From: a virus
Strand: one strand, 5' to 3'
DNA length: 39,366 nucleotides
Virus record (IMG/VR): IMGVR_UViG_3300046387_000284
Location: 1 to 39,366 of that record
Part shown: piece by piece, positions 8,739 to 16,494 of the stretch
Numbering within the stretch: the stretch's first letter is position 1
How the letters are laid out: each line of letters begins with the position of its first letter
Notes under the pieces: model-generated
What the model saw: only the letters and a program-made list of their open reading frames with translations
Told to the model about the DNA's origin: nothing
The model's database searches: none
Made by a program: the position numbers and the translations under genes

Positions 8739-10346
8739 ATGGCAACAGTAATTCAAATTAAAAGAAGCACAGGAGCAACAGCGCCGACAGTCTCAGACTT
8801 GTCAGAAGGCGAATTAGCTTATGTGCAAGACCGTTCGAATTCAGGTGCTTCTGCTAAATTGTTCATAGAATCTGTAGACTCATTAGGGGCGGCAGTCATT
8901 CACGAAGTTGGTGGTAAATACTACACCGATATCGTAGATGGTTCATCTGCTACACCTAACGACTGGTTAGTCGGTAATGGGTCATCATCAGGTGGTACAT
9001 TAAAACTTATGGAAGATTCCGATAACGGAACAAACTTCATAGGTCTTAAAGCTGCTGATACATTAGGTTCTAGCATAACATTTACAGTGCCTAGTGCAGA
9101 CGGTTCAAACGGACAAGTTTTAGGAACAGACGGTTCAGGAAACTTATCATTCGTTTCAACAACATCAACACTTGAAGGTGCAGATGATACAGATATTTCT
9201 AGCCCAGCAGCAGGACATGTTCTTGTTCATGACGGTTCAGATTCATTTGATAATGTCGCAATTTCAGGTGACGCAACATTAGCTTCTAATGGTGCTCTAA
9301 CAATTTCTGCTAACGCAATTGAAAACTCAATGTTAGCAGGTTCAATCTCATACGACAAGATTGATTTCTTAGTTGATGAAGACAACATGGCATCTGATTC
9401 AGCTGTTAAAGTTCCTTCACAACAATCAGTAAAGGCGTATGTTGATTCACAATTAACTGCTCAAGATTTAGATATCGCTGGTGACAGTGGAACAGGTGCA
9501 GTTGATTTAGATTCACAATCTTTAACCTTAACAGGTGGAACAGGTGTGACAACAACTGCATCAAACCAAGCAATCACTTTTGCGATTGGTCAGTCAGTTG
9601 GAACAACCGACAATGTGACATTTAACAATGTCGATGTTGACGGTACACTTACATCAGATGATATTACATCAACTAACATTTCTGCTTCAGGAAACTTAAC
9701 TGTTTCAGGAAACTTAACTGTTAACGGTACAACAACTACAGTAAACTCAACAACTACATCAGTTGCTGACCCTGTTTTTGAAATCGGTGATGACGCTTCA
9801 GATGACAACCTAGACAGAGGTATTAAATTTAAGTATAACGATGGTTCTGCTAAAGTAGGTTTCTTTGGTTTAGACGATTCATCAGGTAAGTTTGTTGCAT
9901 TAAGTTCAGCGACAGATAGTTCTTCAACATTTACTGGTACAGCGATGAACGCAGTATTCGGTGGAATCGAAGGTACTGGTCTTGCATTAAGTGGTTCAAT
10001 CACTTCAATAGACGGTGCAGCTCCAACAGCAGGACAATTACTAATCGGTAATGGTTCTAACGGAGATATGGAACTTGCAGCTTTAACTGCTGGTGAAGGT
10101 ATTGATGTCACTAACGCTGACGGCGCAATCACAATTGCCGCTGAAGTTGGTACTGAATCTAACTTAGGTGCTGTTATCGTAGACGCCGGCGAAGGTATGG
10201 ATGTTTCATACTCAGGCGGAACAGTGACAGTTGCTGGTGAAGATGCAACAACATCTAATAAAGGTATTGCTTCTTTTGTAAGTGATAACTTTACAGTATC
10301 ATCAGGCGCAGTTTCAATTACTGCTATTGACGGCGGAACATTTTAA
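8739..10346 (+). CDS. Tail fibre protein with Mtd-like N-terminal motif
   Basis: This 535-residue protein opens MATVIQIKRSTGATAPTVSD and continues LSEGELAYV, the 'IKRS...P....L..GELA' signature of many phage fibre N-termini. The following fibre (10377) has the same opening and almost the same ribosome-binding context, so the two are N-terminal paralogues. Residues about 284-350 carry a module (VGTTDNVTFNNV, then NLTVNGTTTTVNSTTTSV) that recurs in the fibres at 11700 and 12828. The end is IDGGTF. It is preceded by AGGAG and a late promoter with a long leader. It is predicted to be a virion fibre, with host recognition inferred from family and composition (Ser/Thr/Gly/Asp-rich beta structure). 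Confidence 0.82.
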   Translation: MATVIQIKRSTGATAPTVSDLSEGELAYVQDRSNSGASAKLFIESVDSLGAAVIHEVGGKYYTDIVDGSSATPNDWLVGNGSSSGGTLKLMEDSDNGTNFIGLKAADTLGSSITFTVPSADGSNGQVLGTDGSGNLSFVSTTSTLEGADDTDISSPAAGHVLVHDGSDSFDNVAISGDATLASNGALTISANAIENSMLAGSISYDKIDFLVDEDNMASDSAVKVPSQQSVKAYVDSQLTAQDLDIAGDSGTGAVDLDSQSLTLTGGTGVTTTASNQAITFAIGQSVGTTDNVTFNNVDVDGTLTSDDITSTNISASGNLTVSGNLTVNGTTTTVNSTTTSVADPVFEIGDDASDDNLDRGIKFKYNDGSAKVGFFGLDDSSGKFVALSSATDSSSTFTGTAMNAVFGGIEGTGLALSGSITSIDGAAPTAGQLLIGNGSNGDMELAALTAGEGIDVTNADGAITIAAEVGTESNLGAVIVDAGEGMDVSYSGGTVTVAGEDATTSNKGIASFVSDNFTVSSGAVSITAIDGGTF

Positions 10347-10376
10347 TTAATTTTTTTAGTCAATAGGAGATAAGAA

Positions 10377-11204
10377 ATGGCAACAGTAATTCAATTTAAA
10401 AGAAGTTCTACTCAGAACGCTACTCCAGGAACAGGTGACCTTGCTCTTGGTGAATTAGCTGTCAACACTTATCACGGTAGATTTTATACCGAGAAGAATG
10501 ACGGTTCAGCAGCTGTAGTAGAGATTGGGTCTAACCCAAGTTCTTTGCAAATTAACGATGCTATTACTTTTCCTACTAGTGACGGAACATCAGGACAGGT
10601 CTTACAAACAAACGGAAGTGGAACACTTTCTTTTGCAGACCAACCAAGTTCTGGTATAGTCATTTATACATACTCAATCACTTCAACAGGTACAACCATA
10701 TCAGGTGCTGATGACAATAACAACACATTGTCTTACACACCTGGAAGTGAACAAGTATTCTTAAATGGTGTTAAACTAGTTGATGGCGGGGCAGATTATA
10801 CTGCAACTTCATCATCAGTCGTCACGCTTGCTGAAAATGCAATCAGCGGAGATACTGTACAAGTAGTCGCAATAACCAGTGCTGCTAATTTAGTAGAAGG
10901 TTATTATACTGCATCAAGTTTCTCCACAACATCATCTAATCAAGTGTTGTCAGCAAATGCAATTGCTAACAAAGCAATTAAATTTGTGATAAACGCAACA
11001 CACGCCTCAGCAGGTACACACGCCGCTGAAGTGTTATTGATAAATGATGGCAGTTCTGCTTATTTTGTACAATATGGTGATGTCTTTTCATCATCATCTT
11101 TGTTCTCATTGAGTGCAGATGTAGACTCAGGTAATATGAGATTACTAATTACACCTGCTAATACTAACACAACAGTGGATACATTCCAAATTAGACATTC
11201 ATAG
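10377..11204 (+). CDS. Tail fibre paralogue with C-terminal beta module
   Basis: This 275-residue protein opens MATVIQFKRSSTQNATPGTG and LALGELAVNTYHGRFYTEK, an N-terminal paralogue of the fibre just upstream. A middle part (SDGTSGQVLQTNGSGTLSF) matches the fibre at 11700. The C-terminal ~95 residues (LLINDGSSAYFVQYGDVF, then MRLLITPANTNTTVD) are a module repeated in the next two genes. An AGGAG lies 9-13 bases before the ATG. The gene follows the previous stop by about 30 bases and is probably on the same transcript. It is likely a short fibre or fibre head protein. Exact role unknown. Confidence 0.78.
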   Translation: MATVIQFKRSSTQNATPGTGDLALGELAVNTYHGRFYTEKNDGSAAVVEIGSNPSSLQINDAITFPTSDGTSGQVLQTNGSGTLSFADQPSSGIVIYTYSITSTGTTISGADDNNNTLSYTPGSEQVFLNGVKLVDGGADYTATSSSVVTLAENAISGDTVQVVAITSAANLVEGYYTASSFSTTSSNQVLSANAIANKAIKFVINATHASAGTHAAEVLLINDGSSAYFVQYGDVFSSSSLFSLSADVDSGNMRLLITPANTNTTVDTFQIRHS

Positions 11205-11213
11205 GAGTAAGAT

Positions 11214-11624
11214 ATGCCAATAACAAACGCATTTAAAATCGCTGAGTTGATTCGTCATATGTCCTATAATAGCACTGATGATGTAATTGAGATAACAAAA
11301 GGAACAACCGACTTAAATAAAGTAAAGGGAGATGCAACTTATACCGCAACTACCGAAGTCGCACTTGATACTTTTGCTCACGCATCATTTAGAGCTGCTC
11401 GATATATTGTAGCAATGTCTGAGGGAAGTAATTTCCATTCAACTGAAATCATGATTGTTCATGATGGAAGTGCTGTGACATTAACTCAATATGGTACATT
11501 GAAAGATACAACTTTAGCAACTTTTGACGCTGATATAAGTGGGGATAATGTAAGACTGTTAGTGACTCCAGCGAGCACTAACTCAACAGTCGTAAAATAT
11601 CAAGGAACACTGATAGACGCTTAA
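11214..11624 (+). CDS. Stand-alone copy of the fibre C-terminal beta module
   Basis: This 136-residue protein has a short unique N-terminus (PITNAFKIAELIRHMSYN), followed by the same ~95-residue module seen at the ends of the proteins at 10377 and 11700. It carries MIVHDGSAVTLTQYGTL and VRLLVTPASTNSTV and ends YQGTLIDA. A good AGGAG lies just upstream of the ATG, 9 bases after the previous stop. It is directly followed by a strong intrinsic terminator, so it ends a transcript. It may be an independent tip or trimerisation domain that assembles with the fibres. This is inferred from its being the bare module. Confidence 0.77.
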   Translation: MPITNAFKIAELIRHMSYNSTDDVIEITKGTTDLNKVKGDATYTATTEVALDTFAHASFRAARYIVAMSEGSNFHSTEIMIVHDGSAVTLTQYGTLKDTTLATFDADISGDNVRLLVTPASTNSTVVKYQGTLIDA

Positions 11625-11644
11625 TTATAAAAGATATTCTTTTA

Positions 11645-11670
11645 GGGGACTTTCGAGTCCCCTTTTTTTT
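11645..11670 (+). terminator. Strong rho-independent terminator
   Basis: It is a perfect 7-bp stem GGGGACT/AGTCCCC closed by a TTCG tetraloop and followed by eight T residues. It lies between the fibre module gene and the next late promoter. Confidence 0.93.
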
Positions 11671-11685
11671 GGCACTTTCAAATCG

Positions 11686-11693
11686 CATAAATA
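11686..11693 (+). promoter_or_regulatory. Late promoter CATAAATA, near-leaderless type
   Basis: This is a one-base variant of TATAAATA. The predicted +1 (11699) is one base before the ATG at 11700. No Shine-Dalgarno sequence is present. Confidence 0.65.
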
Positions 11694-11699
11694 GTTATC

Positions 11700-12533
11700 A
11701 TGGCATCAAAAGTAAAATTTTTTGCAGACTTAGGATTACAATCTGCTCTCAACACCCAAGTTGATGGAGACTTGACTGTTGCTGGTGATTTAACAGTCAC
11801 AGGTACTACAGTCACAGTAAATTCGTCAACAACAAGTGTTGAAGACTCAATGCTTGAACTCGCAAATTCAAATACGAGTGCAGATATAATAGACATTGGT
11901 ATTTACGGAAATTACAATGATGGTTTATCAGATGGCGGTGCATCAGAATATACAGGATTATTCAGAGATGCAACAGACTCAACATGGAAATTATTTGAAG
12001 GTCTAGAAGTAGAACCTTCTACATCTGTAAACACATCAGGTTCAGGATATACTCTTGCAGATTTACAAGTCGGTGACTTAACTGCAACTACAATTACAGC
12101 GACAAATTCATTAACTGGCGCTAGTATGACTTATCCAACCTCAGACGGAACAAACGGACAAGTACTAACAACTAATGGAAGTGGCACGCTTTCATTTCAA
12201 GACGCTTCAGGATTAGAGAGTGGAACAATCACAACAACATCTACCTCAATAACAGATTTAGATACATTTACTGTATCATCTTCAAGAGGTGGAAAATATA
12301 CAATAACATTGTCAGATTCGACATCAGGTGTATATCAGACTACAGAGATACATTTAATACACGATGGTTCTTCAAGTTCAATGTCTCAATTCGGTACAGT
12401 TCTTCAAGGTGGTAGTTCAGAACTCGCCACTTTCTCTACAGATGTATCGAGTGGGAGTGTCAGATTAAGAGTCACCCCTGCATCTACTAATTCTACAAAA
12501 ATAAGTTTCAAAAAAATACTCATAGATGTCTGA
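11700..12533 (+). CDS. Tail fibre paralogue, mosaic of shared modules
   Basis: This 277-residue mosaic opens MASKVKFFADLGLQSALNTQ. It then carries DLTVTGTTVTVNSSTTSVED, a module shared with the fibres at 8739 and 12828. A middle stretch matches the 10377 product (SDGTNGQVLTTNGSGTLSF). The C-terminal module (IHLIHDGSSSSMSQFGTVL, VRLRVTPASTNSTK) is shared with 10377 and 11214, and the protein ends KKILIDV. It is transcribed from its own late promoter just after a terminator and has no Shine-Dalgarno sequence, so its message is probably leaderless. It is predicted to be a virion fibre. The modular sharing is visible in the sequence; the function is inferred. Confidence 0.8.
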   Translation: MASKVKFFADLGLQSALNTQVDGDLTVAGDLTVTGTTVTVNSSTTSVEDSMLELANSNTSADIIDIGIYGNYNDGLSDGGASEYTGLFRDATDSTWKLFEGLEVEPSTSVNTSGSGYTLADLQVGDLTATTITATNSLTGASMTYPTSDGTNGQVLTTNGSGTLSFQDASGLESGTITTTSTSITDLDTFTVSSSRGGKYTITLSDSTSGVYQTTEIHLIHDGSSSSMSQFGTVLQGGSSELATFSTDVSSGSVRLRVTPASTNSTKISFKKILIDV

Positions 12534-12560
12534 TATGTACACTTTTAAAGGTACATGATT

Positions 12561-12568
12561 ACTAAATA
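12561..12568 (+). promoter_or_regulatory. Late promoter variant ACTAAATA
   Basis: This box resembles the CTAAATA-type late promoters I recall from cyanophages. The predicted +1 (12574) falls in the 5' arm of a hairpin GTGTTAA-G-TTAACAC (12572-12586). The leader to the ATG at 12610 is 36 bases. An inverted repeat ATGTAC...GTACAT (12535-12556), without a T tract, lies just upstream. Confidence 0.5.
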
Positions 12569-12609
12569 AAGGTGTTAAGTTAACACTAAACTATTAATAG
12601 GACACAATA

Positions 12610-12828
12610 ATGGCAACACAAAACACATTTGTAATAGAGTATGGGTTAACAGTCGGTTCAACAGAAATAATCACATCAGCAGGAAAACTCGTTGCTAGTG
12701 CAATTTCAGAGTTAGATACAGATGATTTATCAGAAGGTTCGACTAACCAATATTTCACAACATCAAGATTCAACACATCTTTTGATACGAGACTAGCGAA
12801 TGCTACAATTGACGGAGGTACTATCTAA
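12610..12828 (+). CDS. Mini fibre paralogue ending DGGTI
   Basis: This 72-residue protein has N-terminal residues FVIEYGLTVGSTEIITSAG that align with the start of the next, much larger fibre (FIIKNGLTVGSTEVIDSSG). The middle, DTDDLSEGSTNQYFTTSRFN, matches the LSEGSTNLYYTDAR repeat of that fibre. It ends ATIDGGTI, the same C-terminal motif as two other genes in this region. The stop overlaps the next start (TAATG), so the two are translationally coupled. It looks like a minimal fibre: N-terminal anchor, one repeat and a terminal peptide. It is probably a real small structural protein rather than a remnant, because both ends are intact. Confidence 0.72.
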   Translation: MATQNTFVIEYGLTVGSTEIITSAGKLVASAISELDTDDLSEGSTNQYFTTSRFNTSFDTRLANATIDGGTI

Positions 12829-14828
12829 TGTCAAGTAAGAATTTTATAATTAAAAATGGTCTTACTGTAGGTTCTACCGAAGTTATTGATTCTTCAGGTA
12901 TCATTCAAGGCGCCGCTGTAAATGAGGCGATTGATGATAGAGTAGATGCATTACTAACAGCGGGTGCAGGAATATCATTATCATATGATGACTCTGCTGG
13001 TACGCTAACAATCACAGGTAATGTCGGAGATATCACAGGAGTAAATGCTGGTGCAGGTCTAACAGGAACTGCAACATCAGGAGATGCAACACTGAATGTC
13101 GGTGCAGGTAACGGTATTACTGTAAACGCAGACGACATCGCAGTTAACATGGGTGCATTTAGTACCTCAGATTTAACAGAAGGTTCAAACAAATATTTTA
13201 CAGACGAAAGAGTAGACGATAGAGTTAATGCTTTAATCACAGCAGGTTCAAACATCACAACAACATATGATGACGCCGCTGGTACTTTAACAATCGCTGC
13301 TACAGAAGATAACCTTTCAAACAACGATACAGATGACCTTTCAGAAGGTTCAACAAACTTATACTATACTGATGCAAGAGCAAGAGCTGCTATATCAGCA
13401 AGTGGAGATTTGTCCTATAACTCCACAACTGGTGTAATCTCATTCACTAACGATGCTGGTGACATAGAAAGTGTAGTCGCAGGTTCTGGTTTAACAGGAG
13501 GCGGCACATCAGGTGATGTCACATTAAATGTTATAGGTGGTGACGGTATCACTGCTAATGCAAATGACATCGCATTGTCATCATCAGTTGCTGGCGATGG
13601 ATTAGGATACTCATCAGGTGTTCTATCAGTCGGAGTAGACGCTAGTTCAATCGAAATAGATTCAGATAACCTGCAAGTAAAAGCAGGTGGTATCACAAAT
13701 GCAATGTTGGCGGGTTCTATCGACCAATCTAAACTATCAGGTGGTATTTTAAATTCACAATTAGCAAATAGTTCAGTCACAGTCAATTCAAATACAGTAG
13801 CATTAGGTGCTTCTATAACTTTAGACACAGGCGACTTTGCAGAAAATGGAAATCTATTTTATACAGACGAGAGAGTTGATGATAGAGTTTCAAACTTACT
13901 AACAGCAGGTTCAAATGTTTCATTATCGTATGACGATGTAAACGGAACTTTGACAATTTCTGCTACAGAAGATAACTTGTCGAATAACACGACTTCTGAT
14001 TTAGCAGAAGGTACAAATCTTTATTTCACTAACGCAAGAGCAGATGCTAGAGTCAATGCTGTATTACCAAATACAGGAAGTTTAACAGAAGGTTCAAACT
14101 TATACTTTACAAATGAAAGAGTAGATGATAGAGTTAATGCTTTATTGGCAGCAGGTACAGGTATCACATTATCATATGATGACGCCGCTAACACTTTAAC
14201 AATTGGTGGTACTGCTCAATACGGAGATTCAGATGCTAGAGATGCAATCTCAGTCACAGATTCAGGTGGCGACGGTTCTCTTGCTTATAACAGTTCAACA
14301 GGTGTTATAACTTATACAGGACCTAGTGCAAGTGAAGTTAGAGCTCATTTAAGTGCAGGTACTGGTGTATCATATTCAAGTGGTCAATTCAGTATCGGTC
14401 AGGCAGTTGGCACATCAGACAATGTGACCTTTAACAATGCAGTTATATCAGGTGATTTAACAGTTAATGGTTCAACAACAACTGTATCTTCTACAAATAC
14501 AACAATCGAAGATTCATTGTTAGAATTAGGAACAGGAACTACAGGTTCTCCTTCTAACGATGCTGGTATTGTTATTGAAAGAGGAGATGAGTCTAATGTG
14601 TTTATGGGTTGGGACGATAGTGCAAGTGCATTTATGTTCGCTTCAACAACTGCAACAGGTTCATCAACAGGCGCTTTATCATTGACACACGCTGCTGTCA
14701 ATACAGGTGCTTTAACAGTGACTAACGCAACAAATAGTGGCGGTACAGCAAGAAATGTGTATCAATCAACTTCTGCTCCAACTGGTTCAGACGGTGCAGT
14801 TGGTGATATGTGGATTTTATACTCTTAA
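12828..14828 (+). CDS. Large repeat-containing tail fibre
   Basis: This 666-residue fibre starts in the previous stop (TAATG). The N-terminus is FIIKNGLTVGSTEVIDSSG. The body has multiple degenerate copies of LTEGSNLYFTNERVDDRVNA and AGTGITLSYDDAAGTLTI, alternating with GLTGGGTSGDVTLNV-type segments. Such repeats are common in fibres of marine T4-like phages. Near the C-terminus it carries the shared module VGTSDNVTFNNAVISGDLTV, then NGSTTTVSSTNTTIEDSLLEL, and it ends SDGAVGDMWILYS, like the fibre at 3847. Role: virion fibre, with receptor binding likely but inferred. DNA-level repeat similarity makes internal recombination plausible. Confidence 0.82.
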   Translation: MSSKNFIIKNGLTVGSTEVIDSSGIIQGAAVNEAIDDRVDALLTAGAGISLSYDDSAGTLTITGNVGDITGVNAGAGLTGTATSGDATLNVGAGNGITVNADDIAVNMGAFSTSDLTEGSNKYFTDERVDDRVNALITAGSNITTTYDDAAGTLTIAATEDNLSNNDTDDLSEGSTNLYYTDARARAAISASGDLSYNSTTGVISFTNDAGDIESVVAGSGLTGGGTSGDVTLNVIGGDGITANANDIALSSSVAGDGLGYSSGVLSVGVDASSIEIDSDNLQVKAGGITNAMLAGSIDQSKLSGGILNSQLANSSVTVNSNTVALGASITLDTGDFAENGNLFYTDERVDDRVSNLLTAGSNVSLSYDDVNGTLTISATEDNLSNNTTSDLAEGTNLYFTNARADARVNAVLPNTGSLTEGSNLYFTNERVDDRVNALLAAGTGITLSYDDAANTLTIGGTAQYGDSDARDAISVTDSGGDGSLAYNSSTGVITYTGPSASEVRAHLSAGTGVSYSSGQFSIGQAVGTSDNVTFNNAVISGDLTVNGSTTTVSSTNTTIEDSLLELGTGTTGSPSNDAGIVIERGDESNVFMGWDDSASAFMFASTTATGSSTGALSLTHAAVNTGALTVTNATNSGGTARNVYQSTSAPTGSDGAVGDMWILYS

Positions 14829-14834
14829 TAAATA
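14827..14834 (+). promoter_or_regulatory. Late promoter-like AATAAATA
   Basis: It overlaps the stop of the preceding fibre gene and is followed by G, as in the other boxes. The predicted +1 is 14840, 21 bases before the ATG at 14861. The first base deviates from consensus, so this is less certain. Confidence 0.45.
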
Positions 14835-14860
14835 GAGTATATACTTTGGGAAAATTATAA

Positions 14861-16477
14861 ATGGCAACAGGCTCACAGAAGGTAAAAACACCCACAGGTT
14901 GGAATTCAACGCAAGGGGCATGGGTAAAAACAGGAACATCAACTTGGAAGGCAGTCGACCAAATCTATGTGAAGACGCCTACTGGTTGGAATAATGCTTC
15001 TGGTCAAGAATCGGTTCAACAACCGTATCCTTACATCGCAAACGCCCAAGAGCCTAATATTAGAGATGCTCAACAACCTTATCCTTATATTGCAAATGCC
15101 CAAGAACCTAATATCAGAGATGCTCAGCAACCTTATCCTTATATTGCGAATGCACAAAATCCATTTATTAGAAACGCTCAACAACCTGCGATATATCAGA
15201 ATCCTGTAAATGCTCAAGAACCTAATATTAGAAGCGCTCAAGAACCGAACATAAGGTCAGCACAAGAACCTAATATTAGAAACGCTCAAACACCGTTTAC
15301 ATATCAACACAGGTCACCTTTTACATATAGAGACCCAAGGGCATATAGAAACCCATTTACATATCAACATAGGTCTCCGTTTACATACAGAAACCCTGTA
15401 GATTATAGAGTGCCTTCGACTTATAATCATAGGTCTCCATCTACATATAGAGACCCAAGGTCATATAGGGTTCCGTTTACATATCAACATAGGTCTCCGT
15501 TTACATATAGAGACCCAAGGTCATATAGAGTGCCATTCACTTATAGTCACAGGTCTCCGTTTACATACCGAAACCCTGTTGGTTATAATATGCCGTTTAC
15601 TTACAATCACAGGTCGCCTTTCACTTATCAGTCTAGACAACCGAATAATGCAAGACAACCAGTTGCATACAGGTCACCATTTACATACAGAAACCCTGTA
15701 TCAGCACAACAACCAGTTGCATTTAGGTCGCCGTTTACATACAGTGCTAGATATCCTGCAAACGCTCAACAACCTGTGACATTCCAATCACCGTTTACAT
15801 ATAGTGCTAGATATCCTGCAAACGCTCAGCAACCGAACAGTGCAAGACAACCTATCACATATCAGGCAAGACAACCCATATATTTACCACCCCCTCCAGG
15901 AGGCGGCGGTTTCGGTTGTTTCCCTGCTGGTTCAATGGTCTGGTTGGCAGATGGTTCACATGTTGCTATCGAAACTATCGAAGTTGGGCAAAATGTTTGG
16001 ACTTGGAACGAAGAACTCAATACATTGGAAATCAATGCTGTCGAATACTGTATGAAACCAAGAGTTATTTCAGTATGGGATATTCACTTGTCAGATGGTA
16101 GAGTATTACAAACATCAGATGACCACCCAATTAAAATTGCAGGTGTCGAAGGTTGGGGTGCTTTAAATCCTGAATTAACTGTAGAAAGACACGAATGGTT
16201 GTCGAATGATATGACACATACATTAGAAGTAGGAACTAGAATATTCACTATGACTGATGCAGTTCTATACGGTAAAGAATCAGAAGAAGTAGTAATAGAA
16301 AAAATAGAAGAAAATGATGAAATGGTAGTGTATAACTTATCAGCGATTGCTAATACAGGTACATTCTTTGTGAACGGAGTTTTAGTGCATAACTACTATA
16401 ACCCAATATATTCACAGTATGAGTTTAACCAAAACAAAGACCCACTAGACCCTGGTTTTGGGTTTCTACCGAAATAG
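14861..16477 (+). CDS. Pro/Tyr-rich repeat protein C with C-terminal Hint domain
   Basis: The N-terminus (1-50) has two copies of VKTPTGWN. Residues about 55-345 are repeats: first an 18-residue unit with NAQEPNIRDAQQPYPYIA, then a 20-residue unit of three subunits (8+6+6, such as QHRSPFTY, RDPRSY, RVPFTY). A PPPP-GGGG linker leads to a Hint (hedgehog/intein) domain at about 353-511. Cys353 begins CFPAGSMVWLADGS, SDDH with His422 is the block-B site, and the domain ends GTFFVNGVLVHN with His510-Asn511. The next residue is Tyr512, not Cys, Ser or Thr, so cleavage is more likely than splicing. The 27-residue tail contains PLDPGFGF, echoing PLDP in repeat protein A. It is probably a self-processing fibre protein (inferred). 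Confidence 0.82.
   Translation: MATGSQKVKTPTGWNSTQGAWVKTGTSTWKAVDQIYVKTPTGWNNASGQESVQQPYPYIANAQEPNIRDAQQPYPYIANAQEPNIRDAQQPYPYIANAQNPFIRNAQQPAIYQNPVNAQEPNIRSAQEPNIRSAQEPNIRNAQTPFTYQHRSPFTYRDPRAYRNPFTYQHRSPFTYRNPVDYRVPSTYNHRSPSTYRDPRSYRVPFTYQHRSPFTYRDPRSYRVPFTYSHRSPFTYRNPVGYNMPFTYNHRSPFTYQSRQPNNARQPVAYRSPFTYRNPVSAQQPVAFRSPFTYSARYPANAQQPVTFQSPFTYSARYPANAQQPNSARQPITYQARQPIYLPPPPGGGGFGCFPAGSMVWLADGSHVAIETIEVGQNVWTWNEELNTLEINAVEYCMKPRVISVWDIHLSDGRVLQTSDDHPIKIAGVEGWGALNPELTVERHEWLSNDMTHTLEVGTRIFTMTDAVLYGKESEEVVIEKIEENDEMVVYNLSAIANTGTFFVNGVLVHNYYNPIYSQYEFNQNKDPLDPGFGFLPK
15017..15178 (+). repeat. 54-bp in-frame tandem repeat in repeat protein C
   Basis: Units begin at 15017, 15071 and 15125 (CAACAACC(G/T)TATCC and CAGCAACCTTATCC), giving an 18-residue period. 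Differences are mostly synonymous and the last unit is diverged. Confidence 0.8.
15301..15624 (+). repeat. 60-bp in-frame tandem repeat in repeat protein C
   Basis: Five consecutive units start at 15301, 15361, 15421, 15481 and 15541, with a partial sixth at 15601. Each encodes a 20-residue unit of the form (Y)QHRSPFTY-RDPRSY-RVPFT. Nucleotide identity between units is high, for example a shared ATAGAGACCCAAGG. Confidence 0.88.
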
Positions 16478-16494
16478 GAGTATGAGAGAGTAAT

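Noticed and set aside
15579-16101. Alternative plus-strand frames within the Hint-containing repeat protein
   Set aside because: They are shadows in other frames of repeats and of the Hint domain; no ribosome sites or recognisable motifs.
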